64,000 nt of DNA from Valencia hispanica. Its lineage: Eukaryota; Chordata; Actinopteri; Cyprinodontiformes; Valenciidae. Below, piece after piece: positions 13,617-24,866 of this stretch; the first letter of the stretch is position 1; every line of letters starts with the position of its first letter. A program made the position numbers and the translations under genes. Under the pieces are notes generated by a model. It was not told where the DNA came from. It did no database searches and worked only from the letters and a program-made list of their open reading frames with translations. The stretch lies in the NCBI GenBank assembly GCA_963556495.2, contig OY747716.1, positions 15,775,040-15,839,039 of the forward strand, written 5' to 3'.

Positions 13617-14195
13617 AATTTAAGATTTAATTGAAGCTTCTTCTTTTTCAAACTCTGCCAAAATTGGCAGAAGGACACTAACACGGCATCAACAATAACA
13701 TGCCTGGTTAAAAAATAAAACATATTTAAGCCTACCAGAAAAGTCACTGGTCACTATCTTCGTCTTCCTCTTCCTCACTAAAGCCACTGAAGTCTTCTTC
13801 TTCACTGTCTTTATGTCCTCTGAAAGCTTTTGTCGTCTTTTTACACTGACTCGGTTCTTCCGGCTGCCTCCTCCAACGTCTCACCATCGATTTATTGATG
13901 TCAAGCTAACGTGCAGTAGCTCTATTTCCTTCTTTGACAGCCAGCTCGATTGCCTTTAACTTAAAAGTGGCATTTCTACTGTGTTTTCCATGATGAAGGT
14001 GTGTGCATGAAAACTGCAAGTAGTGTCTTCTTTGGTGTATAGTTTTCCCCCACATCTGTCTCACGTTTACACTTCCAGCTATAGTGCCCCCCAGAGGCTG
14101 GTAGACAGTAAAAAATAAATATTTTAGCTGTGTTTTTGTGTAGGACGCAGGGTCCAAAGCGTGTGAAAAAAGAAGTGGCTTATAGTCCGAAAATT

Positions 14196-14600
14196 ATAGT
14201 AGTCCCTCCAGCCTGTCCAGGGTCTTCCTCTGGGTCTCCTCCCGGTGTGACGTGGTTGGAACACCTCACTAGGAAGACATCCAGGAAGCATCCTACCCAG
14301 ATGCCCGAGCCACCTCAACTGGCTCCTCTCGATGTTGAGGAGCAACGGCTCTACTCTGAGCCCCTCTAGGATGACCAAGCTTCTATCTCTACCCTCAGAC
14401 ACCCTTAGGAAAACAGATTTTTTTTTTTTAAACAGCAGCTTGTATCCACTATTTAATTCTTTTAGTTACTACGCAAACTGGTGACCATAGATAAGGGTAG
14501 GAACGTAGATCGACTTGTAAACCCTCTTCACCACGACAGGGTTAGGGTTACAGCGCCCCCCATCACTGCAGACGCAGCACCAATCTGCCCATCAATCCCC
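14196..14600 (-). mobile_element. Rex3/RTE-type LINE, C-terminal coding fragment
   Basis: Minus-strand reading gives SLVILEGLRVEPLLLNIE, RSQLRWLGHLGRMLPG and TGRRPRGRPWTGWRDY, the conserved post-reverse-transcriptase region of Rex3/RTE elements. Upstream on its strand are the decayed remains of the YGHELWVVT-type block (near 14470-14520). Stops and frame breaks show it is inactive. It joins with 12880-13017 to form one truncated element. Confidence 0.85.
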
Positions 14601-14634
14601 CCCCAAGATACTTATGAGATTGTACTGAGATGAG

Positions 14635-14990
14635 GCTGGATAGTGGCACAGTTGGTAGCACTGTTGCCTTGCAGCAAGAAGGTCCTGGGTTCGAATCTGG
14701 GTTTCTGCATGGAGTTTGCATGTTCTCCCTGTGCATGTGTGGGTTCTCTTCCTCCCACAGTCCAAAAACATGTTAGGTGAATTGGTTTCTCTAAAATTGC
14801 CCTTAGGTATGAGTGTGTGCGTGTATGGTTGTTTGTCCTGTATGTCTCTGTGTTGCCCTGCCCTGCGATGGACTGGCGAACTGTCCAGGGTTTAACCCGC
14901 CTCTCGCCCCTTGACCGCTGGAGATAGGCACCAGCCCCCCCGCAACCCTGCATTAGGATGGACGGGTATAGAAAATGGATGGATGTACTG
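14635..14990 (+). mobile_element. tRNA-headed SINE with Rex3-like (GGATGGAT) tail
   Basis: The head has a Pol III A box TGGCACAGTTGG (14644-14655) and B box GTTCGAATC (14689-14697) with tRNA-like spacing. It is followed by the fish body words GGAGTTTGCATGTTCTCCC and CCTCCCACAGTCCAAA and by GACTGGCGAACTGTCCAGGG. It ends in TATAGAAAATGGATGGATG. The GGATGGAT tail is the kind used by Rex3/RTE elements, so mobilisation by that LINE is likely. It sits 35 bp from a Rex3-like fragment of opposite orientation. This is the fullest of four copies here. Confidence 0.8.
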
Positions 14991-15149
14991 AGATGTATAT
15001 AATAAAACTACAGCAACCTTAAGGAAAGAAACAGTTATTACTGTACTTCACCCAAGAGATTATTTACTAAAGGAACTTACAGTGTTAAGGTATACATTCA
15101 CCTTTAATGTTTGCACCTTTTATAGCTTAAAACAGTGCATAATTGTTGG

Positions 15150-15490
15150 AACAAGAGGAACAAATTGGATACGAGGTTTTCAAATTACTTTACAAGTAAT
15201 CTAAAAACTGTGACATTCCAATGTCAGCTGTAGGTCTGTAGGGATATGTCTGTACCAGTTTAGCACGTGTAGAACTGAAACTTATGCCCATCTTTGTAAA
15301 ATAGCTCAATCTCCGTCAGACTGGATAAAGTGTCTGTTGACATCAATTTCTAAGTACTGCTGCAAATTCCCAATTGGATTTAGCTCTTGGCAGCAGGTGG
15401 ACACATTTTGATCTTAACCATTATAAATCTGGACGTCTGTTTAGGGTTGTTCTCCTTTAAGGAGGTGAACCTTCACCCATGTCTTTTCTC
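15150..15490 (+). mobile_element. Tc1-like family fragment
   Basis: AATCTCCGTCAGACTGGATA, CCAATTGGATTTAGCTCTTG and AAGGAGGTGAACCTTCACCC match in order the left-middle part of the family seen at 4311-5205. Ends are not recognisable. Confidence 0.6.
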
Positions 15491-17186
15491 TTTCATCTTA
15501 TTTCATTTTTATAGTAATGAAAATCAGCTGGCGAAATACCAAGATGCTTGTTATCGGATACCATAACATTCAATGTATTTGATATATTTACGAATAAATA
15601 TTGAGCAAATTTATTTGCTGGTGATCTGTACGTGTCTCAAAATTCAAATTTCAGATTTTCCAGTGTGTTTTTGCTCTTTTCTATTGAAATCACATCAAGT
15701 ATGCAGATGTTTACTTATCATCCAAATTTAAAAAATTGTATGTAGTGTTTTTAGATGAAGAAGCCCAAATAATCCAAGATCACATGCACAGATAAGACTA
15801 TATTCATGCCTTTCGGTAAAGTAAAGTAAAGTAAGACTATAGAACAATTTCTAATAATTTACCTTGTTACTGGTTCCAAACTTTAACATCCACTTGCATA
15901 CTTACCATCCATTTCACAAATTAAAGTAAATGTTATGATAAATTAATCAGTTAATTTAACAGTTCAGCTGCATTGACTTTAAACAAGCAGAGTAGAGAAT
16001 GAATGGATCACTCAGAAACTTGCATTTTGCTCTTATATTTAATGTAAAAATCTTGTACATAAATCTTTACAGTGCTTTATATATTTACAGTTAAAACAGA
16101 ATCGTTCCACGCTAATAAAACTATTCTATTTTTTGGTGATTACTCAATTATAATTGCATTTTACTGCAGATTGTTGACTTTGAACAGTGAATGTTCATAG
16201 TTTTATGAAAACCTTGATTTCTTGGATTAGAATATTACATCTAACCAATAAAGAATTACATTTTAATACAGAAATATGGGCCAAATAAAAAGTATGTTTA
16301 ATACCTGCTAAAAGGTTTTTATTTTCAAAAGTTACTCTTAAATCAAACAAACCTCATCTGAACATACAATGTAGTTCATCGAATAAAACTTTAGGTTGTT
16401 TATTTATAACTAATATTTCTGACAAAAAAACTAATATTCTTTTCAAAGCTGATATGATAATAAATAGATTCTTATCTTGAAAAAGTTCTACAGCTTACTG
16501 AAAATAGATTCTCCAGATACCTGTTTTGCCTACAAACTTGATGTCAATGTTTTGTAGTCTCAAAATGAATATATGAAATGACCTTCCAAACGCCGTAAAC
16601 AAAAAAATAGTTTGCTCTTAAGTCATACAGCATCTGATTTTTCTTAGCTTTTTGATTGAACATGAGTCACATACAGGAATAAACCCTGTAGTCATCTTTC
16701 CAACTCTTTGATCTGCTTGAGTAGAGGATTTGCTGTCCCTAAACCTTGATACTCTAAGTCTACAGCTGCGTACCCTCAACCCTCCATAATAAGTGCTATG
16801 AGGAAAGCTGAGCATCTGGTCGACATGCAAGGAGCAGGTCGGAGTGTGAGTGTGTGGGTTCACACAACCAGCTAATGCTGCTTTATTGCCATCCCTGCAC
16901 TGGATCCACTGCTGAAATGAAGGTTTCACTGGCAAATTTAAAAAGACAATATCACATGAGGACCTCATTAAGTAGTATTATAATTGTAGCTAATGATCAG
17001 TAAAGTGATTAAAGAGTAAACGTTCCACTACGATTTGCCTGTGGCTTTCCGATGGAACATCAAAGAGAACTATTTTCATTCTTAAAGATATTGCTCCTAC
17101 AAGCAAAAAGAATACATGGTTTTCACAGTTCTAAACAACGAAATTACAGCTTTACAGCTCAGAAAACTGTGGCATGCATTTGTACT
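15491..17186. other. intron sequence with one unassigned minus-strand frame
   Basis: AT-rich to about 16600. At 16618-16968 the minus strand is open for 116 codons, in pard3's direction, with an acceptor-like TTCATTTCAG inside. The predicted protein has no domain that I know and ordinary composition, so I do not call a gene. Confidence 0.35.
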
Positions 17187-17202
17187 CCCCCCCCCCCCCC
17201 CC
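17187..17202 (+). repeat. poly(C) run of 16
   Basis: Uninterrupted Cs after TGTACT, in unassigned intron sequence. Confidence 0.9.
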
Positions 17203-17334
17203 ATTTACTGTGATGATCCTAAAACAATGCCTTCAAAAGGTCACCTCATTTGTAAATAGAATCAACCTGAAGACCAAAAAAAAAAAAAAACAACAGAAAA
17301 CTGACAGCTTGAAAGAGTAGGAAGCACAAACCTA

Positions 17335-17720
17335 GTCACATGGTCATCCTTTTAAACTGGCAGACATGCAAGGATGGATCCACACCCCATTTATAGGCCT
17401 TTCTAGAACAGTAGCAAGAAGAAAGCCATTGTTGAAGAGTAGCCATTAGAGTCTCGGTTAAGCTAGCCACAAGGCAATAAGGGGACAATGCAAACATGTT
17501 TAAGAAGGTATTCTGTTCAGATGAGACCGACATTGAACTTTCTGCCTGACATGAACATCAAATCATGCTGTTGGAATGCTTTCCTTTGGCACTTACAGGT
17601 AAGCTGTTTAAAGTTGATGGGAAGGTGGATAGAGCTAAATAAAGAGCAATCCTGGAAGAAAAGCATATTCAAGTGTTAGAGGGGTCTACTCAAAGTCCAG
17701 AGCTAAATTCAAATGAAAAT
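17335..17720 (-). mobile_element. Tc1-like family fragment, opposite orientation
   Basis: AGAAGAAAGCCATTGTTGAA, TTCAGATGAGACCGACATTG, AAGTTGATGGGAAGGTGGAT and GAGCTAAATAAAGAGCAATC follow the body of the Tc1-like family in the orientation opposite to 4311-5205. TCATGCTGTTGGAATGCTTT (17562-17581) is the GCATCATGCTGTGGGGATG-type block. It abuts the L2 LINE's 5' edge. Confidence 0.6.
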
Positions 17721-17764
17721 CTGTGAGGAAAAAAAAATTATTTTTTAAATAAATATCGAATTTT

Positions 17765-19839
17765 GCGGGGTTTAATGTACTTTGCAAAGAACAATGGAAA
17801 GATTTCCAGTCTCTAAAGTGCAAAACTGGTTTTAGACAAGTCTGAGTGTGTGTCTATACCAGAGGAAACGCTGGACAGTTTGGTCCTGGTAGAAGCTGGG
17901 ACTCTTGATAAAGTCTTCTCCTCAGTGAGGCCCACCACATGTGTTTTGGACCCAATTCCCACGTTTTTAAGCAATTTTATTGATCTTTTAGAGATGAGAT
18001 TTTAACCTTTATGAATTGCTTTCTTCAGATGGGGGTTTTTCCTGCTGCCTTTCAAAGGGGCGGTAGTGAAGTCCCTGCTGAAAAAGAGCAATTTAGATTT
18101 TAATAATTTCCGACCAGTATCTAACCTACCGCTTTTTGAATTTTTTTTAGAAAAGCTTGTTTTAATTCAAGTTAATGATTTTATCAATGCTCATAATGTC
18201 CTGGAGAAATTTCAGTCTGGTTTTAGTGTGAACCACAGCACAGAGACGGCCCTTCTGAAGATTTTAAATCATTTTAGAATAAACTATGATGCCCAGAAGG
18301 TGACAGTGTTGGTTCTACTGGATCTAAGCGCTGCCTTTGATACAGCAGACCATACTATTGTTTTAACCCCTTTAAAACAGGCCTCTCTGGTGCTGTTCAT
18401 AAATGGTTCACATCCTATCTTACAGACAGGACTTTCATGGTAAGTTTAGATACCTGCTCCTCTAGGGTCCATAGGATTACATGTGGTGTGCCCCAGGGTT
18501 CGATTTTAGGCCCAGTGCTTTTTAACCTTTATATGCTCCCTCTTGGTAGTATCATCAGAGGACATGAAGTTAACTTTCACAGTTATGCTGACGATACACA
18601 GTTGTACATCTCCATGTCTCCTGATGACACACGGCCAATGGACGCACTTTTTAATTGCATTTTAGACATTAAATCATGGATGGCAGAAAACTTTCTCCAG
18701 CTCAACCAGGACAAAACTGAAGTGTTAGTCATCGGTCCTAAGGCTCAGAGAAAGAAACTTTTACCAAAACAGCAACCAGTCATTTAATCCTTCTTTACAA
18801 GTGAAGAACCTGGGCGTGATTTTTGACTCTGAGCTGACTACTATCCCTCACATTAAAAACATTACTAAAATAGGTTTTTTATCAACTAAAGAACATTGCC
18901 AGAGTCCACCCCATTCTCTCTCGGGCCAACGCGGAGATACTGATGTATGCTTTTATCACCAGCAGAATTGATTACTGTAATGCCCTGCTTTCTGGTCTTC
19001 CCAAAAAAGAGTATATCAGGTTTACAACTACTACAAAATTCAGCAGCACGTGTCCTGACGAAGACCAGGAGGCGGGAGCACATTACACCGGTCTTAAAAT
19101 CATTGCATTGGCTCTCCGTATGTTTTAAGATCGATTTTAAAGTTCTTTTAATGGTTTTTAAGTGTCTTAATGGTCTTGGGCCTTCTTATCGTTCAGAACT
19201 GCTTTTAACATATGAACCTTCGCGCGGTCTCTGCGCTCCTCTGGCAGCCGTCTCCTTGTCACCCCAAAAGTCAGGACACACACTCATGGTGAGGCGTCTT
19301 ACCAGTTTTATGGCCCTCACCTCTGGAACAGGCTGGCAGAGGACCTCAGGGCCGCAGAGAACATTCATATTTTTAAGAGCAGGCTCAAGACACACCTTTT
19401 TAGCCGAGCTTTTAACTGATTATTTATTAATATCTGCTTAATTACTCTGCATGTTTTACTAGATTAAATTTTATCAATGATTTATATTACATAATTCAAC
19501 ATTTTATCAGTGTTAAAATTTTATCTGTATTACTATTTACTCTCATATTTATCTACTCTTTATTTTAATATTTTAACCTGTTTTTTTGTTTTTAAATCTT
19601 TCTTCCAGCGTTTCCTCTGTGGGGGCCCTCTGCCTCGGGGGCGGTGGTTCGGCTGCGGAAGCCTGGGTGCTCTCCAGGTAGTGCTTGGGTGGAGGTGGGG
19701 GTACCAGCCCTCCCTTTTCTGGGCGCCCTGGGCCGGTGCCTTGGCTGCTGCTGCTGATCTGCTGCTGCCGATGCAGATGGATTCCCTGAAATTTTGTTTG
19801 AAAAGCGCTTTATAAATAAAGTTTGATTGATTGATTGAA
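17765..19839 (+). mobile_element. L2-type LINE, 5'-truncated
   Basis: A non-LTR retrotransposon that begins in the region between endonuclease and reverse transcriptase and runs to its own 3' end. The coding remnants are listed separately. The tail passes through AAAGCGCTTTATAAATAAAG and ends in a short (TTGA/GATT)n run at about 19821-19839, the simple-repeat tail typical of L2-clade elements. No endonuclease domain is present, which fits 5' truncation by target-primed reverse transcription. The 5' boundary is approximate. Confidence 0.88.
18066..19418 (+). pseudogene. L2 reverse transcriptase, frameshifted
   Basis: Fragments in two frames give reverse transcriptase blocks in the right order: NNFRPVSNLPLFEF (fingers), LLDLSAAFDTADH (motif A with catalytic Asp), GVPQGSILGPVLFNLYM (motif B), FHSYADDTQLYIS (motif C, catalytic DD) and LNQDKTEVLVIG. 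The C-terminal thumb/linker follows (DFKVLLMVFKCLNGLGPSY; HTFLAELL). The frame changes near 18440 and a stop at 18785-18787 interrupts the reading, with further decay to 18946. The catalytic residues are still visible but the element cannot make a full protein. Confidence 0.9.
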
Positions 19840-19889
19840 AGCTGGTAGAGACACATGCCAATAGATTTACATGTGTAACTGTTTTTATA

Positions 19890-20060
19890 GAATAGATTAG
19901 AATAGAATAATAATTTATTGTCCCACAAAGGGGAAATTCAGCTGTAACAGCAGCCATGTGACAGATAATAGAAGCATTTAGATTCAGACAAGAAAAGTAT
20001 AAGAACAGAATTAAATAATACGAATAATATATGTACACGTTATATAACATGACACGACAG
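19890..20060 (+). repeat. repeat fragment (TTTATTGTCCCA type)
   Basis: AATAATTTATTGTCCCACAA and GGGGAAATTCAGCTGTAACA belong to a fish repeat also seen as TTCCTTTATTGTTCCACACT near 9060 and, diverged, at 46555. It directly follows the L2 tail. Confidence 0.5.
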
Positions 20061-20134
20061 AAATGTCTGAAATTTGACATTTTTTCTGTTAATGTTTTAA
20101 GAAATTTTCTGTACTTTATCATTTCATATTTTGG

Positions 20135-20272
20135 TAAATGCTGCGATAGACTGCCGACCTGTCCAGGGTGTACCCCGCCTCTCGCCCCTTGACCGCTGGA
20201 GATAGGCACCAACCCCCCTCCAACCCTGCATTAGGACGGACGGGTACAGAAAATGGATGGATGGATGGATTT
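20135..20272 (+). mobile_element. SINE tail fragment
   Basis: Only the 3' part of the SINE of 14635-14990 is present: GACTGCCGACCTGTCCAGGG through CGCCCCTTGACCGCTGGAG to AAAATGGATGGATGGATGG. The tRNA-related head is missing. It lies inside another repeat fragment (19890-20060 and after). Confidence 0.8.
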
Positions 20273-21260
20273 TGGTAAATGTGTACAATTTAGTAAATTG
20301 TTGCACTTGTAAATTTTTTGCCCTGTTTTGCACATGGCACACTGTGCTGCTTCTTATCTTGTCCAGGAAATGCTTGTAAAATAGATTTTCTAACCTGAGT
20401 GGATTTTCTCCCTGGATAAATAAAGATAAAATAAATTAAAAAAAACACATTAGTTATTATTAAAAAGCTAAAGTTTTCTCCAAACAAACCCGTGCAAAAG
20501 AAGCAAGGGTTGAAATCTTTAAAATGATAAATCAAATCCTTTTGAAAAGGAACTGTGATGTGAACAAACAAGAGAAACAAGGAGGGGGAATCATGTTACT
20601 GAAACCATGTGGGATGTGTCCCCTGTTGGCAGTTGACTCAGCCAAGGAAAGAAACTGTCCACTTTCATGCAAATGTAGCATTTAGATTCATCATCATTTA
20701 ATGACAGCGTCATCTTCTTCGGGTTTTTGAGCCTCCCTTAAATAAACAGTTGGCTTTCATTCGTATTCAGTGGTTCTAATTTAGTGTAACTCGTTGGTTA
20801 TGGAACTGTTAGGTAGTAATTCACAAGTAATTTGTTTGTCACTTCCATTGGAAAATGTTTTGCGTAACCTGGAATTGTTGTCACTGTAAGTGAAGCTCTG
20901 GTTCGTTCGGTAGAAACTGTTGAACACAGCAGGAACATGTTTGTTTTTTGGGGGGGTTTTCTGAACCCAGAGGTTTTGCTTGCCAGATGAGACATCCGAA
21001 CAAGCCAAGAAAAACATGGTGGAAGTGTCACAAGACATCCAGCGCTTTCACGGCCAGCAGACCTGAAGTCAGTCTGAGAGTTTCAATGATTAGTATTTGT
21101 GTTCACAAGAGCGGCTGGGTGCCTTATATTTAATTGGGGATCAAACCTTATTAATGGCATACTGTAAATATATTTGAATAAAGACAGAATGTTACTGCTC
21201 ATATGGACAAGTCAAGACATTAAGATAAAAACATGTTAGTGGCAGCACAAACTGTCCCTC
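20273..21260. other. intron sequence, nothing assigned
   Basis: Short frames on both strands at 20781-21133 overlap each other and show no motif. GGATAAATAAAGATAAAAT near 20413 looks like a LINE-type tail. Confidence 0.4.
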
Positions 21261-21440
21261 AGTGCGTTTACATGCAGGGAGAGAAAACCAAATTATTGCA
21301 TAGTCCGACTGAATTCCGACCTTTGAAATGCATGTAATACACATTAGTCTGGCTGGAGTCGAACCGAACTGGCCTACTGTTAATCGAACTAATGTGACCA
21401 GATAATGTGATTAGGAAGCCAAATGTCTCTGCATGTAAAT

Positions 21441-24410
21441 TAGAGGTGGTGAAAAAAATCGATTATGAGTATGTTATGAACGAGTATGAATTGATTATTA
21501 CATTTTCCAAAATCTTTTTTTTTGCATTTTATTTTGAAAAACATGTATCCCGTGGTCAACGGAAGTTGAACGTCATGAACGCACCTTGTTCCTGTTCGCA
21601 AGTGCGTGTAAAATAACAGTCAGAAGGAGTGAGTGAGAGCAGGTGTGTACAATGAAGGAGGAATCAGGAGCGAGCAACCAACCAATCCACCCAGCTCCAT
21701 CTGAGCTCAAAGCGAGCGTGTGGATTCATTTTGGTTTTCATGGCAGGAGCTCAAAACATATTGATAGAACGCATGCCGTCTGTCGACATTGCCACACTAA
21801 ACTGAAGTACTGCGGCAATACCAGCAACTTGAGGACCCACATTTCCCGCCTCCATGCGGAGGCAGGGTGGGTTAAAGACGACCGCCTGAAGCCCGTCATT
21901 CCACCAAATCAGCGCACTCTCCACGATATGACAAAATTAGCCTCGGGCTCAGAGAGAGCTAAGAAAATCACAACGTCGATATCTTATTTTATTGCTAAAG
22001 ATATGAGGCCGTACAGTGTGGTGGAAAGCCAAGGCTTCCGCTCCATGGTCCACAGTATGGAGCCAAGGTATGTCATACCATCGCGGAGCTTTTTTACGCA
22101 GAAGTCGATTCCAAGTCTTTACGAGGAGACAAAGTTTTTAGTGCAAGTATCCCTCAAGTCTGCTCTCAGGGTAGCAATAACTTGCGATGCCTGGACCTCC
22201 AGAGCCACCGTCTCATATGTGACCGGAACAGCTCATTATGTCAACAGTGAGTGGAAGCTAACCTCATATGTGCTTCAGACGAGAGCTATGGATGATAGCC
22301 ACACAGGCGCTAATATGTGCGAGTTTCTCAAAGCTGTGGTGGGCGAGTGGGGGATAGAGACACACGACCTGGTTCTCATCACCGACAAAGCTTCAAATAT
22401 GAACATGGCTGCAGAGCTTGGCAACTTTCTACATGTCCGGTGTTACGCTCACACCCTAAACCTCGCCTGCCAACGAGCGCTGAAGTTGCCCGGTGTAGCC
22501 CGACTGTTGGACGGATCACCACCTTCTTCCACCGCAGCACCACAGCCAATCATGTGCTGGAACAAAAGCAGACCCCACTCGGTAAGCAAAAGGCTTAAAA
22601 TTAATTAAAAAATGAAATATTTACTTTTGTAATAGAAGCTAATCTATTTTTACTGTTGCATTCAAAGCAAGCTTTTTATTAGTTTTTAACACACAAAACT
22701 AACTAAAGTAAAATAAAAATATACAGAAACTTTCTAGTTTTGTCAATTTGACACACAACAAGCCTAAGGAGGCACTGGTGCATGTGTTTCATTTAGTCTT
22801 GGTCTAAATGACAGTTGTTTTGTTGGCCTAAATGGACAAACCTTAAAGCATACAGTGTTTATCCTTTATTTTAACTTTTCCTGACCTCAATTCCCATCAT
22901 CCTTACAGGTGCGGAAAGGTGCACATGACATCTGCACACTGAGTGAGGCAGATGTGTCCGGCGCTGAACACCTTGTGAAGACTCTCAAGCCCATGAAATT
23001 GGCCACCACCACAATGTCTGAGGAAAGCATGCCTACTCTTTCCATCATTGCCCCTCTACAAGCACAGCTCCTTGCCAACTTCACCCCTGCACCAGAGGAT
23101 GAACCGATGACCCGTGAAATCAAGCAGAAGATTTGAGGAAGAGATACACATCTACAAAAGAGAGGCACACACTCCATACAGCATCTTGCCTGGATCCTCG
23201 CTTTAAAGCTCTCCCATTCCTCTCAGAGGATGAAAAAGTGGAGACATACAGCAGAGTGACTACAGAGGCTGCATCATTCCTCAAGGTACTCTCTTTCTAT
23301 GTTAATAATTCTACTTTTTTAGAGAATGATTAATGAATTATCTGATTGATAGAATGCTTTGTATCAGTTGTGTGCTTTGTGTCTTATTTCACTGCTTCCC
23401 TGTGTTAGGTGGTGAGACAAGAGACTGAAGTCCCTGAGGGGGAAGGTGATGACATGGCTGAGGGGAATGATGACTGTGAGGAGGAGGATGCAGATCAGAA
23501 GGTTCGTGATGAAGCCCTGGAGCTGGTTGAAGATGGCCCCTCCACACCCTCCACCTCAAGACTATCTTCTCTGACTACACTGCTAGGCCAAACTTTTAAT
23601 GTTGCTGGCACCACAGTGGAGCCCAAGTCGGCACAAACCAGGGCAGAGGAAGAGGTTCGCATGTATCTGGAGGTCCCTTCACTTCCTCTCACCGATGACC
23701 CCCTTGAGTGGTGGAGCACCAACGATCATGTGTATCCTCTCCTAGCCAAGCTGGCCAAACGATATTTATGTATCCCAGGTACGAGCGTTGCTGCAGAGCG
23801 AGTGTTCTCCACTGCGGGGGACATCGTGTCAGCACAACGGAGCACACTCACTCCACAACATGTGGACCAGCTGGTCTTCCTCCATAAGAATCTGGTCATT
23901 CCATAGCAGTAAATGTTTACTAGAACTTGATTACTCACATGTTAGTGTGTTGCATTTTGTCACTGTGTTCTACAGTTATAGGCTGAAGCTACAGTAAGTT
24001 GGTTCTACCTCCAAAGGGAATAAGCCTTTCATTTATTTGTTGTTGTTTAGTACAACTTGATCAGTCACAACACAATGTCATTTATTCATTTCTGTGTTCT
24101 ACAGTAAGCTAGTAAAGCTACAATAAGTTTTGCCAAGTTATAAATACAAATAATTCTGAAGTTACAACTACACTACACAAGAAATGCTTTGAGTTGTTAC
24201 TCAATAAAAGAGTTAAGTAATTCAGCAGCTGACTGTTTTTTTAATACTGCAATAACTTTGTAGAGTATTTTCAGTTACTGTTGTCAAATGGAAAATCAAT
24301 AATCGCTAATCGAGAATCGTTATTAATCGAAACTCGGCTGGTAATCGAATCGGGACCTCAAAAATAGTAATCGGATCGGATCGGGAAATCAGACAGATTA
24401 ACCACCCCTA
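21441..24410 (+). mobile_element. hAT DNA transposon, 2,970 bp, with perfect 8-bp target duplication
   Basis: The element starts TAGAGGTGGT and ends ACCACCCCTA, giving a short terminal inverted repeat of hAT type. It is flanked by identical 8-bp copies of ATGTAAAT at 21433-21440 and 24411-24418, the length hAT transposases make. Inside is a broken ZBED-like transposase gene on the plus strand (see separate entry) with two intron-like gaps. The subterminal regions carry repeated ATCG/GATCGG-type words. The preserved duplication suggests insertion later than most neighbours, though the coding region is already damaged. The element lies inside an older inverted-repeat element (21261-24866). Confidence 0.93.
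21652..23906 (+). pseudogene. hAT (Ac/ZBED-like) transposase, broken
   Basis: The first ATG in frame is at 21652. The first part has a BED-type zinc finger (AVCRHCHTKLKYC, then HISRLH: Cys-x2-Cys...His-x4-His) and RNase-H-fold catalytic blocks ITCDAWTS and LVLITDKASN. The last part (23409-23906) is an hATC dimerisation domain with SVAAERVFSTAGDIVSAQRS. Breaks visible: a frame change near 22505 after GVARLL, a frame change with stop near 23134 after EIKQKI, and two intron-like gaps (22582-22908 with GTAAGC...TTACAG; about 23288-23408). The TRWNS-type block usual between the FFHRST region and the later EADVSGAEH region is absent, so an internal exon seems lost. It is homologous to host ZBED1-type proteins, but the terminal repeats mark it as transposon-borne. 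Confidence 0.9.
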
Positions 24411-24866
24411 ATGTAAATGGTATCCCAGCTAGATTGAGCTATACCCAGCTTGGACGCTGCCCAGTTGACGAAGTGATGAGACCGCGTAAGCAGGAATGAC
24501 AACACCAGTACAACAACAACACAGCGGCAACAAGTTTAACACAATCATACAGTACTTATGAAATGCACTGTGCTGCAGCGTTTTTGTTGTCCATTTCTTC
24601 GCCCATTGTGCGTATCCTGGTTTTATTCCGTCTGCTTCATTGCTGCCACCAATTGTTTACAATCTGTGTGACGCTCTAGGCCAACCGAAAGAATGCCAAC
24701 ACGAAAGGGCACGTGATGCCCCCTACCGTCGCAGAGTCAAATGCACCTCATTAAATTATTCAATTTTCTTAGTAACATATAAACTAGGACAAAGGCTCCC
24801 ATTCTGGTTAGGCTATTAGCTCAAATTTTGCCAAAAGCTCGATTTAGATGTGCATGTAAACGTACT

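Larger units (their letters stand above)
13018..14195. mobile_element. 1.2-kb inverted-repeat element inserted in the Rex3-like LINE
   Basis: The ends AATTTTGGGACTAT (13021-13034) and the inverse ATAGTCCGAAAATT (14182-14195) form degenerate terminal inverted repeats. The LINE reading frame breaks at exactly this block: ...GRPWTGWRDYY before, LAWEHLGF after. Just inside both ends is GGCCGCAC/GGCTTATAG-type sequence of a widespread fish non-autonomous element. Within it lie a second repeat (13180-13345, also seen at 47085-47310), a 23-G homopolymer and an acidic-codon CTTCTTC-rich stretch (13760-13805). No transposase is recognisable. Boundaries may be off by a few bases. Confidence 0.7.
21261..24866. 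mobile_element. older inverted-repeat element (about 630 bp) hosting the hAT insertion
   Basis: The left end AGTGCGTTTACATGCA (21261-21276) is the near-perfect inverse of TGCATGTAAACGTACT at 24851-24866 (15 of 16). Removing the hAT element and one copy of its duplication leaves about 628 bp with no ORF, as for a non-autonomous element. The word GCATGTAA recurs inside it, and the hAT target ATGTAAAT overlaps such a word. I could not find a convincing target duplication for the outer element, so its superfamily is open. Confidence 0.65.

Noticed and set aside
14635..14990. tRNA gene in the SINE head
   Set aside because: A and B boxes are present, but the stems do not fold as a true tRNA and the unit continues into a retroposon body and GGATGGAT tail.
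16618..16968. 116-codon open frame on the minus strand, same direction as pard3
   Set aside because: No recognised domain, no donor in a sensible place, and length within chance for a 64-kb window. Could be an unannotated cassette exon but nothing supports it.
21643..21651. An earlier GTG start for the hAT transposase
   Set aside because: Vertebrate translation would use the ATG at 21652; the GTG has no support.
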